Below, in pieces: positions 8,923 through 17,555 of a stretch of DNA of 64,000 nucleotides. The notes under the pieces were generated by a model. It was not told where the DNA came from, ran no database searches, and saw nothing but the letters and a program-made list of their open reading frames with translations. The position numbers and the translations under genes are program-made. Where the stretch lies: contig NZ_JAGTXB010000003.1 of assembly GCF_018224885.1 (NCBI RefSeq), forward strand, positions 1 to 64,000. Direction: 5' to 3'. Source of the stretch: Chitinophaga hostae. GTDB taxonomy: Bacteria; Bacteroidota; Bacteroidia; Chitinophagales; Chitinophagaceae. The stretch's first letter is position 1. Every line of letters starts with the position of its first letter.

Positions 8923-9594
8923 CTATTTTATTCCATACATCAACTTAATTTGCTCAACGTCCTTTTGATCTCTGGCCCGTTGCAAAACCAATTTCTTATT
9001 CTCATTATTGAATGATCGCAAGTCATTCAGGTTAACATCTATTCCGTCAGCAACCCTATTCAGTATCTCTATCCTTTTTCCGTCTGTCATTTTTGTACTG
9101 AAGGAGTTTATGACCAGGAAAAGATTATCTACATTCTTTAAACTCTCATCTATTATTCCGGTATAGACTTTTGCCATATAGTCAATTTCCTTCGCCGTAA
9201 AATGTTTATCATTTCTAAACAGAGCAAACGCTGCTTTGTATTCGTCTACAATGGCTATTTGTCTCCCTATTACTTCTTTTACCCGTTTATACGAACTGAT
9301 AGCTTGTTTTACTTTGTTCAGTTCATCAAAATATTGTTGGTACTGCTCCTTATGCTTCTTTGTCCAATCTGAAATTTCATCCAACTTCAGTTTCGTAAGA
9401 ACGTTCTCAACTTGCTTCTGAGCATTCTGCAACCAGATGGTCTTGTTCTGCAAACGTTGAACCGCAAGGTCTGCTGCTTTAATAGCGGCAATCAACGCCT
9501 GCCTCACAACCTCCCATATGATCGCGTGACTTTTTTGTGTTGGCGCAATCACCAAACAAAAGCAAAGGGCCAACCCCACAAACACCTTATTCAT
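8923..9594 (-). CDS. TraI/VirB5-like secreted conjugation protein, copy 1
   Basis: 223 residues with a signal peptide (VFVGLALCFCLVIAPTQKSHA) followed by a long helical, possibly coiled-coil stretch (QNAQKQVENVLTKLKLDE). The conserved paralogue core is SYKRVKEVIGRQIAIVDEYK ... EIDYMAKVYTGI ... VLQRARDQKDVEQIK. Of the three it is closest in length and layout to TraI of other elements. It follows traG by 14 bp. The helical coil before the core is longer here than in copies 2 and 3, suggesting some specialisation. Confidence 0.75.
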   Translation of the reverse strand: MNKVFVGLALCFCLVIAPTQKSHAIIWEVVRQALIAAIKAADLAVQRLQNKTIWLQNAQKQVENVLTKLKLDEISDWTKKHKEQYQQYFDELNKVKQAISSYKRVKEVIGRQIAIVDEYKAAFALFRNDKHFTAKEIDYMAKVYTGIIDESLKNVDNLFLVINSFSTKMTDGKRIEILNRVADGIDVNLNDLRSFNNENKKLVLQRARDQKDVEQIKLMYGIK

Positions 9595-9608
9595 ACCCCT
9601 TAGTTTAT

Positions 9609-12050
9609 TTATTGTTTTCTATTCTTCTCCAACACCATTTGCTCGATAGCTTTCTCCATACTGCCAAACTTCTCCGCGTACTCTAAAACCTTAACACGTT
9701 CTTTTCCTTCTGTCGTGAAAGCGAAATATTCATGAGCGCACAAATCGTTTTTGAAGACCTTCGCAACCTGCCCACCTATCTCCATAAAAATCTCCCGATT
9801 ATCCTTATTCACACTCAGCAATATGTTTTTCGATTTCTCCGACAGCCCTAATACAGATTGCAATTCACCGAATCGGTTCATAAATTTTCGCATATCCATC
9901 AGTATCTTCACGTCGGCATTAGCTACAATCGCATCTTTAATTACCGCGGAGGAAATCAGGTCATTTAGTTCTTGCGTAACGACAATTGGCACACCGTTAA
10001 ACTTCCTAAACGTTTTAAATCCATACTTCGTAAACTCCGCCATACTGGGCCTTGTCAGCGCCTTCCATGCTTCGTCAATCACGAAAGCCTTCCTAACACC
10101 TGGCACCTTCCGAACCTTTGAAATGAACATCTCCATACATATCAGTACGACTACACTAAAGAGGACGGGATGATCTTTAATATTATCCATCTCTATAACC
10201 GTGAACCGCTGATTTAGTAAGTCCTGCTTGCCCTCTGCATTAAGTAAGTAGTCAAACTCTCCATTCTTGTAAAAAGGACGGAGAACGTACAGAAAATTGT
10301 CTACATCAAAATCCCGATCTTTGAGCCGGTGTAACTTCAGTTCTTCGATAAAGAACTCTTGCAGATACTCATAGAATGTATTAAAGCAGGGAGCGATCGC
10401 CGGATTTTCGGAAAGATGTTTGTAATAACCCGTTAGCGCATTCGATAATGCTACATACTCTGATCTATTGAAAGCCTCACTTTCTTGTTTCCATAAGGCC
10501 ACCAGCAGGGATTTCAAGGCTTCCTTCTTCTCCGTATCGAGCGTCTGTCCAGGCGGGAGATAAAAAGGATTGAAGCGGATAGGATTTTCCTCAGTATAGG
10601 TAAAGTAAAAGCCACCCGTAAGTTCACAAAGCCCCCGGTAACTACCCCCAATATCCAAAACCACGATATGGGCACCTTGCTCAAACATGGTGTTCAGCAT
10701 ATGGTTAACGGTCATGCTTTTTCCACCACCGCTTGTACCACAGACGAGTGTACCCATATTTGAGGAAATACCCTTCATTCTGGGAGCTGTGTATGGGTCT
10801 ACGTAAACGGGCCTACCTGTCAAACGATCACAAAATCTTATACCCTCTTTGGGGTCATCAGACCTGTAGTTACTTTCCAAATTCAGAAAGCAACAAGCCT
10901 GTTCTGCAAAAGTGTTGAACATATCGTTCCCCGGAAAATCAGCACCATTCCCCGGAATACCACTCCAAAAAATCTGAGCAGCGCCAATAGTTTCTTGCTT
11001 GGCGACAGCATCCATATGTGCCAAACCGGAAGTAACCAAATTCCGAATGTCCTTTTCTTCATCAGCAGATTCAGTCCAGGCTAATACATTAAAATGGGCC
11101 TTTACTGGCAAGCGTTGCTGGCTAATGCTCTCATTCAAAAACTCATTCACCGCATCACGACTAATAGCATTCTCCCTGCTATAGTTAGCGAGAGATTGAA
11201 GGCGAAGTCGCTTGCTTTCAAACTTCTTTAATGTTTGCTGCGCGTCGTCGACAAAAATATATTGGTTGTAAATGTGATTAACCGGAAGCAGCAACCCCAG
11301 ATGTGACGCAAATCCTATTGAAAACTTCGTCTGATCTGTGCTATACTTATCATAGTTAATCCGCGACCCGCAAAGAGAAGGAAGGCTATCAACACCTGAT
11401 AACGTGAAAAGCTGGCAGCTTTTGTTACCTACTTTCAGTTTGCCCCGTAACTCAATATCCTGGACTAGTAACTCATCTTCTTTATCCAGCAGGAACAGAT
11501 ACCTTTCAACAAGTCCAGCTTTACGATCTTGGCTTCCAAGTTCTGCATTCTTCAAGCGTTTTAAAATAATCCCTACATCACTCAGCACTTTCTGAAACTG
11601 TCCAGCCACGTCCTCAAATCCCTGCAACACCACTTCGCTTAACGTTTGTTGCGGAACGATATTTGGTCGTATAAGATTCGACATCAGTGATGTAGAACCC
11701 TTTCGCGCAGGCGACCGTTTTGTAAGCATAATGTAGCAACGATGATCAAGGAACGGTCTACCATGAAAGTATGCCTGGCTATGCTTCTTCAGAAAGCTAT
11801 CCGATTCCGAAAAAATCCCTTCGTACTTATTCTTCACAAACCAATCTTGCTTATGAATCATTGTATTCTTCGGCAACAATTTAACAGCCTTTATCAAGGC
11901 TTGATGCCATACTTCAAAATCGTCAGCATGGGCGGTAAATATTTCAGGCAACTCTACACTGTATGCAATTGTTATGTCCCCCTGCTTACTTAGGATGCAA
12001 TCATGCTCATAATCTGCAATGGGAAAAATATCTCTTAGCCACTTTTCCAT
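9609..12050 (-). CDS. traG: Conjugation ATPase TraG (VirB4-like)
   Basis: About 813 residues from the ATG at 12050; an in-frame GTG at 12104 would add 18 residues. The family start is present (EHDCILSKQGDITIAYSVEL, then HKQDWF). The C-terminal half is a P-loop ATPase with Walker A GTSGGGKSMT and Walker B RKAFVIDEAWKAL, followed by IVVTQELNDLISS and FMNRFGELQSVLGLS, as in VirB4-type motors. It powers pilus or channel assembly at the inner membrane. It lies between traF and the TraI-like genes, the standard order. Confidence 0.93.
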   Translation of the reverse strand: MEKWLRDIFPIADYEHDCILSKQGDITIAYSVELPEIFTAHADDFEVWHQALIKAVKLLPKNTMIHKQDWFVKNKYEGIFSESDSFLKKHSQAYFHGRPFLDHRCYIMLTKRSPARKGSTSLMSNLIRPNIVPQQTLSEVVLQGFEDVAGQFQKVLSDVGIILKRLKNAELGSQDRKAGLVERYLFLLDKEDELLVQDIELRGKLKVGNKSCQLFTLSGVDSLPSLCGSRINYDKYSTDQTKFSIGFASHLGLLLPVNHIYNQYIFVDDAQQTLKKFESKRLRLQSLANYSRENAISRDAVNEFLNESISQQRLPVKAHFNVLAWTESADEEKDIRNLVTSGLAHMDAVAKQETIGAAQIFWSGIPGNGADFPGNDMFNTFAEQACCFLNLESNYRSDDPKEGIRFCDRLTGRPVYVDPYTAPRMKGISSNMGTLVCGTSGGGKSMTVNHMLNTMFEQGAHIVVLDIGGSYRGLCELTGGFYFTYTEENPIRFNPFYLPPGQTLDTEKKEALKSLLVALWKQESEAFNRSEYVALSNALTGYYKHLSENPAIAPCFNTFYEYLQEFFIEELKLHRLKDRDFDVDNFLYVLRPFYKNGEFDYLLNAEGKQDLLNQRFTVIEMDNIKDHPVLFSVVVLICMEMFISKVRKVPGVRKAFVIDEAWKALTRPSMAEFTKYGFKTFRKFNGVPIVVTQELNDLISSAVIKDAIVANADVKILMDMRKFMNRFGELQSVLGLSEKSKNILLSVNKDNREIFMEIGGQVAKVFKNDLCAHEYFAFTTEGKERVKVLEYAEKFGSMEKAIEQMVLEKNRKQ

Positions 12051-12113
12051 CTTCACAATATTTTTCTTCTTTACGCCTCGACTACCTATATGGATAATGT
12101 CCACACTTGGTGA

Positions 12114-12428
12114 TCAATACATCTTAAAAACACTCCGGTCATTGCACTTTATCACGTTAGGAATACCTCTACTAGCAATCTTCTTCATCATCCCATATTC
12201 TCCGTACTTATTACTTAACTTGTACACATGGGTAAATAGAAATGCAGTAAGGCCACCCACCAGTGCGATGCAGAAATAGGAATTTACCCCAACCAAATAT
12301 AGTATGGCAAACAGCAATAGCGCTAACACCAAACCACCGCCGAGATACCATATATATTGAGCCTTCAACCCTTTAAACTCAACAGCTTTATCCACACCTT
12401 TATTGATCTTATAAACACTGTTTGCCAT
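12114..12428 (-). CDS. traF: Conjugative transposon protein TraF (DUF4133, VirB3-like)
   Basis: 104 residues. The start YKINKGVDKAVEFKGLKAQY is the signature of the DUF4133 family. Two adjacent membrane helices (about 25-68, YIWYLGGGLVLALLLFAILY and the following FCIALVGGLTAFLF) precede a short basic tail. TraF is the small VirB3-like inner-membrane partner of TraG. It sits 13 bp after traE. Confidence 0.93.
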   Translation of the reverse strand: MANSVYKINKGVDKAVEFKGLKAQYIWYLGGGLVLALLLFAILYLVGVNSYFCIALVGGLTAFLFTHVYKLSNKYGEYGMMKKIASRGIPNVIKCNDRSVFKMY

Positions 12429-12441
12429 ACTCCGTAATGCT

Positions 12442-12780
12442 TTACTGTTGGATTCCGAAAAATGAACGCAGCACAGTCGCTACAATGACTAAAAAAACGC
12501 AGCTACCAAACCAGGCGGCAGCAGTCGAACCTGTATCAGGGTGACCGTTTGACCACTTCTGATACACACGAACCGCCCCGATGAGGCCCAAGATCGCGCC
12601 CACTGCATACATAAGATCGCACCCAACACTAAAGTAACCGCGGACCTTATCATTTGCTTCCTGGATACCCGCCTTCCCATCCTGAGCATAAACGTAAACA
12701 CTTAGCACTGCTGATAATGCGGTTAATACAGAACCGTAAAGCAGCCGCTTTCCAAAGCGATCAATCAACTTCATTTTCAT
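12442..12780 (-). CDS. traE: Conjugative transposon protein TraE (DUF4134)
   Basis: 112 residues from the ATG at 12780 (another ATG lies two codons later). A signal-like helix (VLTALSAVLSVYVYAQ) is followed by EANDKVRGYFSVGCDLMYAVG and two further hydrophobic segments. KWSNGHPDTGSTAAAWFGSC is diagnostic of DUF4134. It is thought to be the pilin-like or VirB2-like component. The gene follows a 210-bp spacer holding two hairpins. Confidence 0.93.
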   Translation of the reverse strand: MKMKLIDRFGKRLLYGSVLTALSAVLSVYVYAQDGKAGIQEANDKVRGYFSVGCDLMYAVGAILGLIGAVRVYQKWSNGHPDTGSTAAAWFGSCVFLVIVATVLRSFFGIQQ

Positions 12781-12823
12781 ACACACTTCGCTTTATATTG
12801 TTATCAAAAAATAATAGGCATAA

Positions 12824-12981
12824 AAAGGCCCCACGCACTACCTGACCCGAATCACTAACCACTCAACACTATCAGGTAACGGCAGGGCCAAAAACGCAAA
12901 AAATGCGTAATAAAAAAGAAACACTCCGCACCTTATCCCTCGCACTTGGTTTTCCTGCACACCGGTGCTGACGAGTGTTTC
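12824..12981 (-). other. Structured spacer with two hairpins inside the tra operon
   Basis: Hairpin A: GGCCC at 12827-12831 pairs with GGGCC at 12885-12889, and inside it ACCTGA (12840-12845) pairs with TCAGGT (12872-12877). Hairpin B: GAAACACTC (12918-12926) pairs with GAGTGTTTC (12973-12981). No T-run follows either, so simple termination is unlikely. They could be mRNA processing or stability elements that set the dose of the pilin gene traE relative to the gene before it. Confidence 0.5.
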
Positions 12982-12992
12982 TAATGTTTCAT

Positions 12993-13424
12993 TCATTCAT
13001 CCCACAGCGCATTCAACTCATCCTCACTGAAACGAATGTCACATTGATCTTCAGCAATAACTTCGATCAGATTGGTAATCCCATTCTGATAAATGCTTCC
13101 CTTTGTACCTGGATACTTACCTAGTAGCATCTTAATGCTACTGGAAAGCCCCTCTTTGTCCATCCCTTCTTTTCCAGCTTGGCTTACCAGTGCTTGCAGC
13201 TCATCTACCAGCGAATGCACAGGAGCCATTGTCGTGGCGTCCTGATCTTCTACAGTTGTATCTTTCTCTTTGAACAGAACACTATCAACTGCCTTCTTCT
13301 CCGCTATCCGTTTTTTCAGGCTCAATATTGAACCAATCTTAACACGGAAGAAAACGACAACAACTGCATAATAGATTACCAGCAGTATGCAAAGCCATAA
13401 CAAATAAGTAGTCCATGTAATCAT
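12993..13424 (-). CDS. Membrane-anchored hypothetical protein heading the tra operon
   Basis: 143 residues from the ATG at 13424; upstream in-frame codons lie in the hairpin-rich leader and were excluded. One N-terminal membrane helix (TTYLLWLCILLVIYYAVVVV) is followed by a charged cytoplasmic region with VHSLVDELQALVSQA and IRFSEDELNALWDE. It holds the place where CTnDOT-type operons have TraD-class proteins, but I cannot assign that family from sequence. First gene after the leader, so it may report the operon's expression. Confidence 0.6.
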   Translation of the reverse strand: MITWTTYLLWLCILLVIYYAVVVVFFRVKIGSILSLKKRIAEKKAVDSVLFKEKDTTVEDQDATTMAPVHSLVDELQALVSQAGKEGMDKEGLSSSIKMLLGKYPGTKGSIYQNGITNLIEVIAEDQCDIRFSEDELNALWDE

Positions 13425-13552
13425 AGTGCATTGCTTTTTATTGCTACACAAAAATGCACCAGTCGGAAAGCTGTTTTTCACACTATGGACAGAAGTCGGA
13501 GAAATATATTTTTTGTTGCTGATCTCGATCAACATACGCATGTATGCCTAAT

Positions 13553-13605
13553 AGATGCGTGCGTGTGTGTCTATATATACAGCCATGACGCACGCATACA
13601 TGTAT
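13553..13605 (-). repeat. TGTATGCGTGC/GCACGCAT hairpin, copy B
   Basis: ATGCGTGCG (13555-13563) and CGCACGCAT (13589-13597) form a perfect 9-bp stem around a TATATATA-containing loop. Read leftward, the order is TGTATGCGTGC, then TATATATA, then GCACGCATCTATTA. The same layout recurs at 13641-13695 and 42522-42575 in the same leftward orientation. It lies in the leader of the tra operon. Confidence 0.7.
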
Positions 13606-13640
13606 ATCAGAGAGAAATAGCACCGATAAAGAAAACACGA

Positions 13641-13695
13641 CAGATGCGTGCATCGATGTATCTATTATATATACAACGCACGCATACATCTATTA
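13641..13695 (-). repeat. TGTATGCGTGC/GCACGCAT hairpin, copy A
   Basis: ATGCGTGC (13644-13651) pairs with GCACGCAT (13678-13685), with TATATATA in the loop. Its end GCACGCATACATCTATTA is identical over 18 bp to the end of the copy at 42558-42575. It stands between the rteC terminator and the first tra gene. Confidence 0.75.
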
Positions 13696-13703
13696 ACAAG
13701 CAG

Positions 13704-13739
13704 AAAAAGTCCCACTTCGGTCTGAAGTGGGACTTTTTC
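13704..13739 (-). terminator. Strong terminator after rteC
   Basis: AAAAAGTCCCACTTC pairs perfectly with GAAGTGGGACTTTTT around a 5-nt loop. The symmetric A/T ends give a T-run on either strand. It separates rteC transcription from the tra leader, so tra expression needs its own promoter or antitermination. A second small hairpin (ATGCCGCT with AGCGGCAT, 13753-13773) lies just before it. Confidence 0.85.
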
Positions 13740-13812
13740 TATAACAAACGAAAATGCCGCTACAGCAGCGGCATTAACAAGCATTAGACATAAAAAACAC
13801 ACATCGGGCGGT

Positions 13813-14682
13813 TTACTGCTTCGGATTCTCATCCCAGTAGTTCATACGATCTTCCAACCGCTCAATCAAGTGATTTAAAAAAGATACCCGATCTTTCTTT
13901 CTGAGGCGTATTTCCTGGAACGTCCTATAAAAATTCCCAATGTCAATATTGAACAGTTTGGAAATGTCGGCAACAATATCCTTTACGTCTGCATTCCCAT
14001 CATTCAGAACACCGGCGCTGTATAGAGCGTAAACAAGTTCTGTCAAAGCAACCTTTGAACCGGTCCACCTTAACCCTTTGGTAGATTCATTTTGAATCAG
14101 CCCCACCGTTTGCTGCACTGTTTCAGTAACCGATAATTGCCGGTATAGGTACGCACAGTATTCTTCATCGGCAAGAAACTCGGAAACAGTACTATCATGT
14201 AGGGTCTGAAAGGAACTATCTACGATCATGAACGAATCAGCCGAATACAACAGATCACCGGGTCGCCTCAGAAAATAAACTCTATCCAAATGTGTAGCAC
14301 CAGACTTATAGTAAGCATATATCTCAGACCGCTTTTGGTAGTTTCGCTTTACTTTGCGGATCTCGCGTTTAAAATATTTTTTCGCATTAATCTTATCTAC
14401 CATCAACGGCCGTTTTACCTCCGAATCATACAGTTTCCGAAAGAATATCAACTTACTCATAAATTGTGGCTTAACTTCCTTAAAAAAAGACACTTCGCTT
14501 TCTTCAGAGGAAAAACCATTTGTAATAACGTGTTGCCTCAAACGCTCAATAGCTAACTTAACGATTTCAATTCCGCCTCTCGCAAATACAATTGGGCTAA
14601 GTTCATCTTTCTTTATCTGTTCCAGCTCATCTACCATTTCGCTATGGAGCGTTTCGTAAACCGAATATCGCTGCTTCTGCAT
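13813..14682 (-). CDS. rteC: RteC-type tetracycline-element regulator
   Basis: 289 residues. Family-typical parts are SKLIFFRKLYDSEVKRP, YYKSGATHLDRVYFLR near the middle, and the C-terminal RWTGSKVALTELVYALYSAG followed by LFNIDIGNFYRTFQEIRLRK. RteC is the activator of excision functions in CTnDOT-type elements and binds DNA. Here it is the gene next to the tra operon, separated by a strong terminator. A -33/-7 pair lies directly before the start codon. Confidence 0.9.
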   Translation of the reverse strand: MQKQRYSVYETLHSEMVDELEQIKKDELSPIVFARGGIEIVKLAIERLRQHVITNGFSSEESEVSFFKEVKPQFMSKLIFFRKLYDSEVKRPLMVDKINAKKYFKREIRKVKRNYQKRSEIYAYYKSGATHLDRVYFLRRPGDLLYSADSFMIVDSSFQTLHDSTVSEFLADEEYCAYLYRQLSVTETVQQTVGLIQNESTKGLRWTGSKVALTELVYALYSAGVLNDGNADVKDIVADISKLFNIDIGNFYRTFQEIRLRKKDRVSFLNHLIERLEDRMNYWDENPKQ

Positions 14683-14696
14683 AGGGAATAGTTTTT

Positions 14697-14726
14697 TAAC
14701 TTTACACTATTACTAATTTACCGCAA
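14697..14726 (-). promoter_or_regulatory. Candidate rteC promoter
   Basis: Read leftward: TTG (14724-14726), 19 bp, then TAAAGTTA (14697-14704), a 6/8 match to TAnnTTTG. The start codon lies only 14 bp beyond, implying a very short leader. The remaining 14727-14956 spacer is AT-rich with several TGCATA/TATGCA pieces but no gene. Confidence 0.4.
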
Positions 14727-14956
14727 ATGCCATGCAAACAGGTATTCAGGAGCATATCAAAAAAGAAATTTTAAACAGCAAATCGGAAATTTCTCTACTG
14801 CATAGTATATACCCGTCACATTCACTTATTTGCAATGCTGCATAGCGCAGATGTACTGATGTATATATGCAGTATATTCATTTAAAAAAGCGCCTGTAGT
14901 AGAGTGAGTAAGCATAGTTTTTGTAGGCAGATACAATAGACCGTCAATTGATCTAA

Positions 14957-15385
14957 ATGGAAATAAACGACAACCTTCCAGAAGGGACAATAAAATGGAC
15001 CGGCTCAAAAGAAGAATTTATTGAGTTCGTTTTGATAGTAGCAGACTATAGAATCTGTGTCAATACCCAATCACCCAATCCTGATAAAAGATACTACTAT
15101 CAGATGTGTGATGTATTGGGTGATGACCTGATAAGATTTTTCAAAATGGATATTTCACCACACGAAAATTTTAAACAACTGAGGAAGAGTGCAACAATAA
15201 ATTACCGCTTCACAAAACGAATAATTCGTATTATGAAGCGGTTGAAGCAGGATGAGTATTTTCTACATCTACTTGAAGATAGGGGAATATTACCTTCCGT
15301 AGAATACATAACCGAGGAACTCATCAAATGGAACAATATAGAGAAGATCACAACACTACTATGGCTCTACATAAACAAACGCTAA
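14957..15385 (+). CDS. Stand-alone RteC C-terminal-like protein
   Basis: 142 residues. Near the start, IKWTGSKEEFIEFVLIVADY aligns by eye with the RWTGSKVALTELVYALYSAG element of the adjacent RteC. The following VLGDDLIRFFKMDISPHENFKQLR matches its second half (LFNIDIGNFYRTFQEIR). The N-terminal domain of RteC is missing. It is transcribed away from rteC, and its end overlaps the opposing gene by 4 bp. It could be a modulator of RteC or a decayed copy; length and intact frame favour a functional small protein. Confidence 0.7.
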   Translation: MEINDNLPEGTIKWTGSKEEFIEFVLIVADYRICVNTQSPNPDKRYYYQMCDVLGDDLIRFFKMDISPHENFKQLRKSATINYRFTKRIIRIMKRLKQDEYFLHLLEDRGILPSVEYITEELIKWNNIEKITTLLWLYINKR

Positions 15386-15909
15386 CCGTAGGCGAGATTC
15401 AACATTGCTTGTAAGCATAGAAAAAGAGATATTGCAGATTCCCGTTCCCATTTATCAGTACTCTGCGATGTGATAACACATTCCAGCATGTCTATCGCTT
15501 CAGCTATACAGTAAAGACGATTGTACTTTTTCGTAAACAAAAGCAAAACCTGCGAAGTATCTCGCCTTTCTTCCTTCGAAAGAGCTTTACAACGATCAGA
15601 TTTTTTCCAGTGTTTTCGATACTCTGCCGGAAGTCGTTTCAGCATCCGCTTACGCCTCCCACTCTGTATAAAAAAAGCCTCAAACATACGTAGAACATCA
15701 TCGTAGAACTCTAATAATATTCTTCTTTCTTCGCCTGTTTCGTATAACCCAATTTCATTAGTCAAACTGGCATACTTCCAATGCTCAAAACTATCTTTCA
15801 GGTCATCCAATCCAAAATCCTCAAAGATAGCACGAAGAACATGCTTTTTCTTGGCCGACAACTTAATGAACAAAGAGTGCCGTTTGTGCTCATAACCTGG
15901 GTTTTCCAT
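15382..15909 (-). CDS. Hypothetical helical protein
   Basis: 175 residues, rich in Lys, Arg and Leu, mostly helical by eye, with no signal peptide. The central part (FFIQSGRRKRMLKRLPAEYR) is strongly basic. I do not recognise the family. It lies 12 bp after the NTase-HEPN gene on the same strand, so the two are probably co-expressed. Confidence 0.55.
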   Translation of the reverse strand: MENPGYEHKRHSLFIKLSAKKKHVLRAIFEDFGLDDLKDSFEHWKYASLTNEIGLYETGEERRILLEFYDDVLRMFEAFFIQSGRRKRMLKRLPAEYRKHWKKSDRCKALSKEERRDTSQVLLLFTKKYNRLYCIAEAIDMLECVITSQSTDKWERESAISLFLCLQAMLNLAYG

Positions 15910-15921
15910 CTTGCTGAAAAT

Positions 15922-16785
15922 TTAGATTATCACTTCTTCGGCAGCTTCAAACGCCACTGTCTTTCCCGTATCTACAAGAATATTGAAGACCAACTGAGCC
16001 TTTTCCCTTAGCTTCAATACATGTGGAAAAGCGGGTGCAAAATCATACGTATAACGGGCACCAACATACGCTTTCTGCAACACCTCCAATAACTTCCGTC
16101 CCTGTTCCGGCGGGAAGACCTCCAGCAATCGATATGTTACCAGGCCCGCATACCTCAATAGCCTATCGATACTGTGTGTATCGACAACAAAGCCACTTCC
16201 TATCAGGACAATGGTTTTAAGCGATTGCTCGAAGCACTGGTGAATCATAAACGTTGCCAGCTCACCTTCTTCACGTGCAATATATAAATCAGCACCGGCC
16301 AGAAACTCCTTAACACGATGTACCGTTTTAGTATATTCTCTTTTCCCGTCACGAGATTGCTTTATGCCTATCGTGGTTACCTCCGGTAACTGTATATTAC
16401 CAGCATCATAGAAAATTATACCGGACCTGTGTACAGAAGTAACGAAGATATTACCATCATTATACTTTTCGATGAAACTTGCTGCCTCCATAGCTATTAT
16501 TGTTATCCTGGCGAACTGGTAACACCTTTGTTCCAGAATATCCTCCCACTCGCTCATACGCCGGCTTTCTCCGTCTTTAATAACGACGAGCAAGAAGAAG
16601 TCTCCAAAATAGTGTGCAGCAGGCGAAACACTACTAAAAATCGTTTCTGTTCTTCTTTGATAATGCGAGGAACCTAGTATGTAAATCAATTCAGTGGGTA
16701 CGCTTTCTCTAATAACCCCTACCACTACGTCTTGTACACTCTGCAATGAACTATTTTGATTGCTGAATAAATTAAAGGGCCGCAT
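15922..16785 (-). CDS. Nucleotidyltransferase-HEPN fusion protein
   Basis: 287 residues. The N-terminal half has a nucleotidyltransferase-like start (ELIYILGSSHYQRR, later GDFFLLVVIKDGE) in which the catalytic Asp pattern looks reduced. The C-terminal half (about 170-280) reads like a HEPN domain (LATFMIHQCFEQSLKTIVLI, then AYVGARYTYDF). MNT-HEPN pairs act as toxin-antitoxin or abortive systems; one-chain versions are common in Bacteroidota conjugative elements, where their role is unknown. The loss of clear catalytic residues suggests an adaptor or regulatory role. Confidence 0.7.
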   Translation of the reverse strand: MRPFNLFSNQNSSLQSVQDVVVGVIRESVPTELIYILGSSHYQRRTETIFSSVSPAAHYFGDFFLLVVIKDGESRRMSEWEDILEQRCYQFARITIIAMEAASFIEKYNDGNIFVTSVHRSGIIFYDAGNIQLPEVTTIGIKQSRDGKREYTKTVHRVKEFLAGADLYIAREEGELATFMIHQCFEQSLKTIVLIGSGFVVDTHSIDRLLRYAGLVTYRLLEVFPPEQGRKLLEVLQKAYVGARYTYDFAPAFPHVLKLREKAQLVFNILVDTGKTVAFEAAEEVII

Positions 16786-16829
16786 ATATAAAATATTTCT
16801 GTGTATAATTAATTGGGGGTGGACAGGCT

Positions 16830-17513
16830 TTATTTGTTCGGACCCATCAAGTCTTTCACATGCGTTTCAAACATGGACCAATGCTTTTTGATAAGGGTTG
16901 TAATCATCATAGCTTCCGCTTTGGAAACAACAGACGTCTTCATCCTTCTATGAAACGTCGCGATTGACCAACCACATTCGGTCATAACATCAGCTTTGAG
17001 ATACTCCCAAAAAGATTCGATATAAATTTGAAGGTCTCTAAAAGCGTTGTTAACCCCGTTCCCATCCAATGCCTCACCAGTATTGTGGTCCGCATTCTCC
17101 TGCTTTATAATTGATTGGCTATATTGGGGCGAAGAATAAGTTGGGCCTGTTGTTCGATCAGCATCCGTAAGCCAGCCTGAAGATTGCTGCTTCTTAGCAC
17201 CAGGCGGTCTACCTGGTTTCCTTTGGGGTCCGTTTGGCCCTGAATGACCAATACTTGTAATCCGAGTACGCTTTCCGGTATGCGATAAACCGCTGTCGTT
17301 GTTCCAAACCGGTGGTGCGGTCCGTTCGCCACTAACTAAATCGTACTTTGGTCGCTCCCCCAGCGAGCGCCAGTTACCCGGTTTTTGGGGCAATCCCGTT
17401 TTCTCTTTTTTAGGTCTACCAGGTTTTCTTCCATTCTGCCCATCGCCACCGCCGTAGCCGAGCCTGTCATCATCAAAATGGTTCAAATTAAATTCTTCGC
17501 TATAATTTATCAT
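16830..17513 (-). CDS. AT-hook protein of the ICE
   Basis: 227 residues. Two AT-hook-like motifs are visible: RKPGRPKK near residue 30 and RKPGRPPG near residue 100, both with the GRP core that inserts into the minor groove of AT-rich DNA. The region between them is Gly/Pro/Asn-rich and probably disordered. The last ~75 residues are helical (LQIYIESFWEYLKADVMTECG, then FHRRMKTSVVSKAEAM). It may be a chromatin-like or accessory factor for the AT-rich element. Confidence 0.65.
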   Translation of the reverse strand: MINYSEEFNLNHFDDDRLGYGGGDGQNGRKPGRPKKEKTGLPQKPGNWRSLGERPKYDLVSGERTAPPVWNNDSGLSHTGKRTRITSIGHSGPNGPQRKPGRPPGAKKQQSSGWLTDADRTTGPTYSSPQYSQSIIKQENADHNTGEALDGNGVNNAFRDLQIYIESFWEYLKADVMTECGWSIATFHRRMKTSVVSKAEAMMITTLIKKHWSMFETHVKDLMGPNK

Positions 17514-17555
17514 AATACAAGTTTTATTCTCAGTTGGTAAGTCGGAGCAGATTTA

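Noticed and set aside
7647..9594. Tellurite-resistance (TerB) genes
   Set aside because: Related proteins are sometimes named so, but signal peptides, tandem position between traG and traJ and resemblance to TraI/VirB5 point to conjugation.
13431..13787. Short open frames on both strands in the hairpin region before the tra operon
   Set aside because: They consist of the translated palindromes and AT repeats; no conserved protein features.
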